Part shown: positions 1 through 5,692 of the stretch, in pieces | Position numbering within the stretch: the first letter of the stretch is position 1 | Layout of the letters: every line of letters starts with the position of its first letter | Assembly: GCA_934466455.1 (NCBI GenBank) | Contig: CAKSLF010000025.1 | Location: 1 to 17,537, forward strand | Source: an uncultured Oscillospiraceae bacterium | GTDB lineage: Bacteria > Bacillota > Clostridia > Oscillospirales > Ruminococcaceae | DNA: 17,537 nucleotides | Reading direction: 5' to 3' | Notes under the pieces: generated by a model | Seen by the model: only the letters and a program-made list of their open reading frames with translations | Told to the model about the DNA's origin: nothing | The model's database searches: none | Translations under genes and position numbers: made by a program

Positions 1-25
1 AAAATCCCGCAAAGCGGGATTTTTT
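1..25. terminator. Rho-independent terminator, both strands
   Basis: A 10-bp perfect stem (AAAATCCCGC / GCGGGATTTT) with an AAA loop runs straight into six T on the plus strand. The A run on the left would give a U tract on the minus strand too, though it is cut by the window edge. It probably ends a gene lying left of the window. Confidence 0.8.
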
Positions 26-69
26 GCAATGCGCAGCTTGCTGCGACGAAAGTCCCATCATCCGCACCA

Positions 70-107
70 AAAAGCAGGCACCGCCACAAGGCGGTGCCTG
101 TTTTTTT
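70..107. terminator. Strong rho-independent terminator
   Basis: An 11-bp perfect GC-rich stem (CAGGCACCGCC / GGCGGTGCCTG, 75-85 and 90-100) with an ACAA loop is followed by seven T on the plus strand. Five A precede it two bases before the stem, so it could also work on the minus strand. No gene lies between this and the terminator at 1-25. Confidence 0.8.
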
Positions 108-187
108 ATATGATGCGGGCGGTCCTTTTTTTAGCCGCTGCTCCAAAAATTTTTGCGGGCTGCATTTTGCGCCGCTTTTATAAAAAT

Positions 188-224
188 AAAAATACCTGCG
201 AAAGTACTTTCCGCAGGTATTTTT
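188..224. terminator. Rho-independent terminator, both strands
   Basis: AAAAATACCTGCG (188-200) pairs with CGCAGGTATTTTT (212-224). The stem continues inward through AAAG/CTTT with one bulged C. The A and T runs form the stem base, which allows termination in either direction. It is the third such hairpin in the first 225 bases and has no recognisable gene of its own. Confidence 0.65.
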
Positions 225-319
225 ACTAAGAAAAAAGGAAAAAGAAATAAAAATGAAACTTTGTAAAAAATGAATTATGCAAGAATTTTAACTTGCAAAA
301 GTTCATTTTAGGGGTTCAT

Positions 320-345
320 GTGTTCTTCATAGAAGAACACTTTTT
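320..345 (+). terminator. Rho-independent terminator, plus strand
   Basis: GTGTTCTTC (320-328) pairs perfectly with GAAGAACAC (332-340) around an ATA loop, followed by five T. The T run is on the plus side only, so it would end a rightward transcript. No plus-strand gene precedes it. Confidence 0.6.
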
Positions 346-352
346 GGCAAAG

Positions 353-377
353 AAAAAGCCGGCTTGCCGGCATTTTT
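353..377 (-). terminator. Terminator of the small cysteine protein gene
   Basis: GCCGG / CCGGC (358-362 and 367-371) with a CTTG loop has A and T runs on both sides. On the minus strand it lies about 20 nt past the stop codon of the 397-585 gene and ends in five U. That placement makes it the natural terminator of that gene. Confidence 0.6.
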
Positions 378-396
378 CCGCTGCTGCAAATTTTGT

Positions 397-585
397 TTAT
401 TTAACGATGGAAGCAAAAAGTGCGGTGATGGCTTTTACGATGCTGCCGGCTTTTCTTTCGCAGAAGAGAGCGGAAGAATCCTCGCAGTAAGCCATATTTT
501 CGTCTTTGCTCCAGCGTGCAAACTCAAGATCGCATCCTTCAAGCTGGCAGCTGTAATCATTGATAGAAGTATAAGTATTAAACAT
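397..585 (-). CDS. Small cysteine-containing protein, unknown function
   Basis: This is a 62-residue protein that I do not recognise. The case for a real gene is strong: AGAAAGGAA lies about 10 nt before the ATG, a near-consensus promoter lies about 80 nt upstream (672-700), and a terminator follows about 20 nt after the stop. The protein has four cysteines (C13, C18, C34, C42) in two pairs, an acidic, aromatic middle (residues 16-43), and a C-terminal segment from about residue 46 (AGSIVKAITALFASIVK) that would form an amphipathic or hydrophobic helix. There is no signal peptide. The spacing C-x4-C ... C-x7-C could bind a metal or form disulfides, but this is inference. It is transcribed alone, in the same direction as the mfd operon but separated from it by a terminator and about 375 bp. 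It could be a small metal-binding or stress protein, or less likely a peptide acting at membranes. Confidence 0.7.
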   Translation of the reverse strand: MFNTYTSINDYSCQLEGCDLEFARWSKDENMAYCEDSSALFCERKAGSIVKAITALFASIVK

Positions 586-671
586 AAAATCAATTCCTTT
601 CTATATCGGGCGGCGGGGCGATTCCCCGTTTGCCAGCGTTTTTTATTTGTTTATGTCCTTTAGCGAGATAC

Positions 672-700
672 ATTATACGCAGGATTCAATTCATAATCAA
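672..700 (-). promoter_or_regulatory. Promoter of the small cysteine protein gene
   Basis: Read on the minus strand, TTGATT (700-695), a 17-nt spacer and a perfect TATAAT (677-672) give a near-consensus housekeeping promoter. Transcription would start near 665, giving a leader of about 80 nt that contains a CGGGG/CCCCG hairpin (614-628). It is the only strong promoter-like pair I see in the 375 bp upstream of the gene. Confidence 0.65.
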
Positions 701-718
701 TACCTGTGTATACCGAAA

Positions 719-752
719 ATTGCACAACAATCGCACCTTGTTTTTGTGCAAT
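719..752. repeat. Inverted repeat ATTGCACAA/TTGTGCAAT
   Basis: A perfect 9-bp inverted repeat (719-727 and 744-752) with a 16-nt spacer lies 20 to 50 bp upstream of the -35 box of the small protein gene. It could be an operator or activator site. It has no T run, so it is not a terminator. Confidence 0.5.
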
Positions 753-791
753 ATCGCTAAAAATGAATACTCTGTAAAAATTATAACACAA

Positions 792-840
792 TTTATACAT
801 TTTTGCCCTGCAAAATGTATAAACAAACGCAAAATGTATA
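792..840. repeat. Three copies of GCAAAATGTATA
   Basis: The 12-mer GCAAAATGTATA occurs at 810-821 and again 19 bp away at 829-840. An inverted copy with one extra T (TTTATACATTTTTGC) is at 792-806, making a near-perfect palindrome around CCT (807-809). The array lies about 125 to 175 bp upstream of the predicted start site of the small gene. The arrangement resembles a regulator binding array; the regulator is unknown. Confidence 0.5.
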
Positions 841-960
841 GATACTTTTTCAAAAAATTATAAAAAATCCGCAAGATTTAGCCGTTTATCGCTTTAACAG
901 AATAAAAACTGTATTTTGCATATACACAAATGTAACCTCAAAAAATACCAAATCCTTTAC

Positions 961-1000
961 CGAAAAACAAACACCCTCCGAATGGCAAAATCGGAGGGCG
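961..1000 (-). terminator. Terminator of the polA-mfd operon
   Basis: On the minus strand CCCTCCGA (998-991) pairs with TCGGAGGG (981-974) around a 9-nt loop, followed by TGTTTGTTTTTC. It lies about 35 nt past the mfd stop codon. Confidence 0.8.
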
Positions 1001-1032
1001 TTTTGTGGTAATTTTGTGATGAAAAAGCCGTT

Positions 1033-4000
1033 TTACTCGTTTTCGTACCGCAACGCTTCAAGCACGGTTTTCATAAGGTCAATTGCCCGCTCGCCGGTTT
1101 TAAGGCTTGCGGTAAGGTGCGGCCTCTTGCTCATAAGGTCAACCGTAAGCCTTCCGCAAAGCCTTTGGGTCGCCATGCTTATGCGCTCAAGGTCAAGCTC
1201 CTTTGGGAAGAAAAGGAGGGCGGCTTCGTTTTGGCGGATCTCCGTAATTCCAAGGGCGGAAGCCATGTTTCGAAGGGTCGCCACCTTGATAAGCCCCATA
1301 ACCGCCGCCGGCGGCTCGCCAAAGCGGTCGATAAGCTCGTCGATAACATCGGCGGCGTCCGCTTCGCTGCGGATTGCGGCAATGCGCTTGTAAATATCCA
1401 CCCTTTGGTTCATATCCCTGATGTATTCCTCCGGAATATGGGCGTCGAGGGCAATATCCACGGCACATTCCTCCGCCTCCTGCGGCGGCGTTTCGCCCTT
1501 TTCCTCGGCGATCGCTTCGGAAAGCAGCCGCACATACATCTCGTAGCCGACGGATTCCATATGTCCGTGCTGGTTTGCGCCGAGAATATTGCCCGCTCCT
1601 CTTATTTCAAGGTCACGCAGGGCTATTTTGAAGCCGGAACCGAACTGTGTAAAATCCCTTATTGCGGAAAGGCGTTTTTGCGCAACATCGGAGATTGCCT
1701 TTCCTCTTGTAAAGGTAAAATACGCAAAGGCGTGGCGGCTCGACCTGCCGACCCTGCCCCTAAGCTGATAGAGCTGGGAAAGCCCAAGCCTGTCGGCGTT
1801 TTCGATAATCAGCGTGTTGCAGGTAGGAACATCAACTCCGCTTTCAATAATCGTTGTGCAAACAAGAATATCCGTTTCCCGGTCGATAAGCCCCCGCCAG
1901 ATTTCGGAAAGCTCCTCCTCGCCCATTTTTCCGTGGGCAAAGGCAATTCTTGCCTCGGGTAAATCTTTTTGGAGGGCTGCTGCGCAGCCGGAAATGCTCT
2001 CTATATTGTTATGAAGATAGAATACCTGACCGTCCCGGCGCAGCTCCTTTTTAATCGCCTCCAAAATAACTCCCCTGTCGTATTCCATTACATAGGTCTG
2101 AACGGGGCGGCGGTCCTGCGGAGCCTCCTCTATTGTTGACATATCCCTTATCCCGCTCATCGCCATATTAAGGGTGCGGGGAATCGGCGTTGCGGAAAGG
2201 GTGAGCACATCAACGGAGGTTTTAAGCTCTTTAAGCCGCTCCTTGTGAGCAACGCCGAAACGCTGCTCCTCGTCGATTATGCAAAGACCGAGGTCCTTAA
2301 ACTGCACATCCTTCTGCAAAATCCGGTGGGTGCCGATTATTATATCTATTTCTCCTGTTTTAAGGCGGCGGATTATGTCCTCCTGCTGCTTCGGGCTTCG
2401 AAAGCGGGAGAGAAGCTCCACCGTTACGGGAAAGCCGTCCATCCGCTGCATAAAGGTCTGGTAGTGCTGCCATGAAAGAATCGTCGTCGGAACAAGCACC
2501 GCAACCTGCTTTCCGTCCATAACCGCCTTAAACGCAGCCCGAATCGCAACCTCCGTTTTTCCAAAGCCGACATCACCGCAAAGAAGCCTGTCCATCGGGC
2601 GTGCCATTTCCATATCGTGCTTTATCTCGTCTATACAGCGAAGCTGGTCGTCGGTTTCCTCATAGGGGAATCTGTCCTCAAAATCCCGCTGCCAGTCCGT
2701 ATCCGGGCTGAAGGCAAAGCCCTCCGTATGCATACGCTTTGAATATAGGGCAATAAGCTCCTTTGCCATATCCTTTACCGCTGCACGAACTCTGTTGCGG
2801 GTGCGCTGCCATTCGGTGGAGTTAAGCTTATTCAGCTTTACGCCGGAATCCTCCCTCGGTCCGACATATTTTGAAACAAGGTCAAGCTGAGTAACCGGAA
2901 CATAGAGCATATCCGTGCCGGCATAGCGTATTGCAATATAATCCTTTACAACGCCCCGTATATCCTGCTTTACTATGCCCTGAAAAATTCCTATTCCGTT
3001 TGTAACATGAACAACATAGTCGCCGGGGGTTATGTCGGAAAGACTTTGAAGCGGATTTTCCGATTTCTTAAAGCGGCGGCGTTTTCCTTTTTGTGCGGAG
3101 ATTTTCTTTTGGCTTATTATTGCGATTTTTGATTGCAGAAACTCCGTTCCGCAGGAAAGGCTGCCCTCCATAACAAAAACCGTCCCGGGAGAAAGCCTTG
3201 CGTCCGAAGCAAAAGCCGCATTTATTTTGTTGTTAATAAGGTCCGTTGTAAGAGCGTGGGCGGCACGCTCCGTTCCGCAAAGGACGGCAACGGTATATTT
3301 TCGTGCGGCGTAATCTTTTAGGTCCTCAAGCAGGCTTTCAAGCTCGCCGCCCCATGGAGAGAGGGCAAGCGCACCGAAATCCGCAACCGTCCGCACGGGA
3401 ATTTCTCCGACGGTGCGCACAAAGGAATCCATGAGCACGGTGTTTTCTCCGCTGAGCACGGAGGAAAGCTCCGCCGAATCCATGGAAAAACGGTCGCAGC
3501 CGGAAAAGAGGATTCCCTCCTCAAAAAGTATGGAAATATCCTCGTTTTGCTGGGCGGAAAGACTTTTGAGCACGCCCTTCATCGTGATATATTCGGAAAC
3601 GCAGATTGCCGCCTCCGGCATATAGTCAAAAAGCGTCGCCGGGAATTTATAGATAAGGGGGAGGTACCTGTCCGGTGCGGAAAGAGAAAGCCCGGAGTCT
3701 ATTCTTTGAAGCTCCTCCTCAATATGCGCCTTTGCCGCAACGCCCTGTTTTCCCCTAAGCCTTGAATGTGCCTCCTTGAGCACGGAAATGAGCACGGCGT
3801 TTGAATCCGGAAGTACCTCCCTTGCCGGGGCTATGGAAATACCGTCGATTTCCTTTGTGCGGCGTTGGGTCTCAAGGTCAAAAAAGGCGACGGAATCTGT
3901 TTCGTCGCCCCAAAACTCGATTCTGGCGGGGCTTTGCTCCCTCGGCGAATAAAAATCGAGTATTCCGCCTCTTACGGAAAATTGGCACGGTCCGTCAACC

Positions 4001-4497
4001 TGAGCACGGCGTTCGTACCCGGCGCGGGAAAGCCTCTCCGAAAGCTCCCGAATATCGGCAGCTTCGCCCCTTTTAAGGGTAAGCGTATTGTATTTATATG
4101 TACCCGGCGGTATCGTATACTGCATTGCCGCCTCCGCCGAGGCAACAACAACATTGCATTCCCCGGTCAGTATCCGCCCGAGGACAAAAAGCCGCCGCTG
4201 CTCATATTCGTTCGATGCGCCCTCTGCGCTTCTAAAGCGAAAATCCTTTGCGGGATAAAGGGCGCAGCCCTCTCCGCCGCAAAGCTGAACAATGTCCTCA
4301 TACATTCTTGCGGCAGAGGGTTCGTCCGGCGTTAAGAGCAAAACCGGGCGGTTTTGCTTTTTGCTTATTGCTGCGGCAAGCATCGCTCTCTGTGCGCCGG
4401 TAAGCCCGGCGGCATAAACAGGCGCAGAAAAGCTCCGCCCAAGTGCAGAAAGCACCTGTCGGAACTGCGGAACGCCTTCAAAAAGTTCAAGTAACAT
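1033..4497 (-). CDS. mfd: Transcription-repair coupling factor Mfd
   Basis: This 1154-residue protein has the usual family length. Mfd binds RNA polymerase stalled at DNA damage, pushes it off with its ATP-driven translocase and recruits UvrA. An N-terminal UvrB-like part (about 1-340) comes first. A CarD-like RNA polymerase-interacting domain follows (about 485-550, starting ITPGDYVVHVTNGIGIFQG). The RecG-like motor has Walker A GDVGFGKT (641-648), DEEQ box (742-745), SATPIPRT (768-775) and motif VI LRGRVGRSSR (912-921). The GAGNILGANQHGH segment (967-979) and a C-terminal regulatory domain complete it. The start is supported by GGACAGGAG just before the ATG. It is the last gene of the polA-pth operon, 37 nt after pth. 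I see no frameshift or missing motif. Confidence 0.97.
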   Translation of the reverse strand: MLLELFEGVPQFRQVLSALGRSFSAPVYAAGLTGAQRAMLAAAISKKQNRPVLLLTPDEPSAARMYEDIVQLCGGEGCALYPAKDFRFRSAEGASNEYEQRRLFVLGRILTGECNVVVASAEAAMQYTIPPGTYKYNTLTLKRGEAADIRELSERLSRAGYERRAQVDGPCQFSVRGGILDFYSPREQSPARIEFWGDETDSVAFFDLETQRRTKEIDGISIAPAREVLPDSNAVLISVLKEAHSRLRGKQGVAAKAHIEEELQRIDSGLSLSAPDRYLPLIYKFPATLFDYMPEAAICVSEYITMKGVLKSLSAQQNEDISILFEEGILFSGCDRFSMDSAELSSVLSGENTVLMDSFVRTVGEIPVRTVADFGALALSPWGGELESLLEDLKDYAARKYTVAVLCGTERAAHALTTDLINNKINAAFASDARLSPGTVFVMEGSLSCGTEFLQSKIAIISQKKISAQKGKRRRFKKSENPLQSLSDITPGDYVVHVTNGIGIFQGIVKQDIRGVVKDYIAIRYAGTDMLYVPVTQLDLVSKYVGPREDSGVKLNKLNSTEWQRTRNRVRAAVKDMAKELIALYSKRMHTEGFAFSPDTDWQRDFEDRFPYEETDDQLRCIDEIKHDMEMARPMDRLLCGDVGFGKTEVAIRAAFKAVMDGKQVAVLVPTTILSWQHYQTFMQRMDGFPVTVELLSRFRSPKQQEDIIRRLKTGEIDIIIGTHRILQKDVQFKDLGLCIIDEEQRFGVAHKERLKELKTSVDVLTLSATPIPRTLNMAMSGIRDMSTIEEAPQDRRPVQTYVMEYDRGVILEAIKKELRRDGQVFYLHNNIESISGCAAALQKDLPEARIAFAHGKMGEEELSEIWRGLIDRETDILVCTTIIESGVDVPTCNTLIIENADRLGLSQLYQLRGRVGRSSRHAFAYFTFTRGKAISDVAQKRLSAIRDFTQFGSGFKIALRDLEIRGAGNILGANQHGHMESVGYEMYVRLLSEAIAEEKGETPPQEAEECAVDIALDAHIPEEYIRDMNQRVDIYKRIAAIRSEADAADVIDELIDRFGEPPAAVMGLIKVATLRNMASALGITEIRQNEAALLFFPKELDLERISMATQRLCGRLTVDLMSKRPHLTASLKTGERAIDLMKTVLEALRYENE

Positions 4498-4534
4498 AAA
4501 AGCTCCTGTCCCTCATATAGAAAAATGCAAAAAA

Positions 4535-5155
4535 TCAGTTAAATTTGCCCATGGCTTCTTCAATCTTTCCGTCCATTATAAGGCAAAGTGCCTCGGCGGT
4601 GTTGTCAAAAGCGGGCGAAAGGGTCTTAAGCTCCTCCTCGGTATATCTGCTCAAAACCCAGTCTGCCAAATCCCAACCCTCGGGCTTTTGACCCATGCCT
4701 ATTTTTATTCTCGGAAATTCGTTGCTTCCGGAAAGATAGATTATGTTCTTAATCCCATTGTGCCCTCCGTCGCTGCCCTTTTTGCGGATGCGCATTTTAC
4801 CGAGGGGGAGGGTCGTGTCGTCGAATACGACGATTACATGGTCGATCGGAATTTTATAAAATTCCATTGCGGCGCAAACCGCCTCGCCGGAAAGGTTCAT
4901 ATAGGTGCAGGGCTTCATAAAGAAAACTCTGTGCCCCCCAAGCTCCCCAAGTGCTGTGTAGGATTTGAATTTAAGGCGGTCGATTTTGATATTCGCCCCC
5001 TCCGCAACTCTGTCAACAGCCATAAAGCCGGTGTTGTGGCGGGTGCGGTCGTATTCCGTGCCGGGATTTCCAAGCCCGGCGATTATAAATTCGGGCGGAC
5101 CGGAGGGCTCCTCCTTTTTCCCGATTTTCTTAAAAAGCTCCCAAATATCAGACAT
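4535..5155 (-). CDS. pth: Peptidyl-tRNA hydrolase
   Basis: This enzyme frees tRNA from peptidyl-tRNAs that drop off the ribosome, by cleaving the ester bond in the cytoplasm. The 206-residue protein shows the signature GLGNPGTEYDRTRHNTGF (27-44) with N30 and the catalytic His H40. KPCTYMNLSGEAV (81-93) carries the substrate-binding N87, D112 aligns with the catalytic Asp of the family, and GSDGGHNGIKNI has N133. Compared with typical Pth, which begins at the sheet leading into GLGNPG, it has an extra leader of about 20 residues (MSDIWELFKKIGKK, then Pro/Gly). A CGGAGGA site sits close to this ATG, so the leader is probably real. It lies 25 nt after the membrane protein gene and 37 nt before mfd, a pth-mfd neighbourhood common in Firmicutes. 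Confidence 0.96.
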   Translation of the reverse strand: MSDIWELFKKIGKKEEPSGPPEFIIAGLGNPGTEYDRTRHNTGFMAVDRVAEGANIKIDRLKFKSYTALGELGGHRVFFMKPCTYMNLSGEAVCAAMEFYKIPIDHVIVVFDDTTLPLGKMRIRKKGSDGGHNGIKNIIYLSGSNEFPRIKIGMGQKPEGWDLADWVLSRYTEEELKTLSPAFDNTAEALCLIMDGKIEEAMGKFN

Positions 5156-5180
5156 ATATCCTCCGAAAAAAATCAGTAAA

Positions 5181-5672
5181 TCAGTAAAGCGGAATAAAAA
5201 AGCTGTACGGAGCGGTCAGCACCGCCAAAAAGAGGGCTGTTTTGCGGATCTGCTTTTCCTCCAACCCCTCCGCTTTTTTAAGGCTTATAAAGCGGTCAAA
5301 AGCATATATGAGCACCGCCGCAAAAAGCACGGCGCAGGCAATGAGCAAGGCGGAGCCGACGCTTGAAAGCGGGTTATAAACCGCCCTTGCATAAAAATCC
5401 GAAAAGGCGGTGTTCTCCGTAATAAAAGCAAGCCCAAAAAGAACTGCGGCGGCGATAAAATCCGCCAAAAAGCCGAAAATAAACACCCGCAGAATACATT
5501 TTTTCCAAAGCTCTTTTCCAAAGCCGGGGCAGACAAAATGCGCCGCAAGAAAAAGCACCGCAGAATCTACCGCAAAGTTCACCGGTATTGTTATAAGAAC
5601 GGCGGGCGGCATAAATATTATCATCCAAAGGGGTAAAAGAATGTTATAAAGACGGATTTCGTTCTTCTTCAT
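5181..5672 (-). CDS. Five-helix membrane protein, unknown function
   Basis: I do not recognise this 163-residue protein. It has about five hydrophobic segments (roughly 9-31, 34-47, 61-84, 105-126 and 145-162) with short loops. One more polar, lysine-rich loop lies at 127-144 (FISLKKAEGLEEKQIRK). There is no signal peptide cleavage site and no obvious catalytic motif. Its AGAGGAG site lies between the polA stop and this ATG (20-nt gap), and pth follows after 25 nt, so it is translated from the same message as polA, pth and mfd. The context suggests a membrane role kept with repair genes by operon history; no function can be assigned. Confidence 0.8.
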   Translation of the reverse strand: MKKNEIRLYNILLPLWMIIFMPPAVLITIPVNFAVDSAVLFLAAHFVCPGFGKELWKKCILRVFIFGFLADFIAAAVLFGLAFITENTAFSDFYARAVYNPLSSVGSALLIACAVLFAAVLIYAFDRFISLKKAEGLEEKQIRKTALFLAVLTAPYSFFIPLY

Positions 5673-5692
5673 AAAAGTAAACTCCTCTTTGC

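Larger units (their letters stand above)
1..396. other. Gene-free stretch with stacked hairpins
   Basis: No open reading frame here has a convincing ribosome binding site or a recognisable protein. The stretch holds five hairpins (1-25, 70-107, 188-224, 320-345, 353-377). It also holds an imperfect pairing of AATGAAACTTTG (252-263) with CAAAAGTTCATT (296-307) that encloses GCAAG/CTTGC (279-283 and 292-296, sharing one base with the outer arm). It looks like an insulated gap between transcription units; small RNAs between the terminators cannot be ruled out. Confidence 0.5.
586..961. other. Regulatory gap between mfd and the small gene
   Basis: This 376-bp gene-free stretch is AT-rich. It holds the leader and promoter of the small protein gene, the 719-752 inverted repeat and the 792-840 repeats. 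From about 845 to 960 I see only AT-rich sequence with no clear element. Confidence 0.5.

Noticed and set aside
1117..1962. Long plus-strand frame opposite mfd, and similar ones opposite pth, polA, dusB and the threonine aldolase.
   Set aside because: These are shadows of conserved genes on the other strand, with low-complexity Arg/Lys-rich translations and no ribosome binding sites.
3430..4010. Repeated word TGAGCACGG within mfd, as a possible uptake or methylation motif.
   Set aside because: The copies fall in Val-Leu codon pairs (GTG CTC) of the coding strand, and the count in the whole window is only about twice the chance expectation; codon choice explains it.
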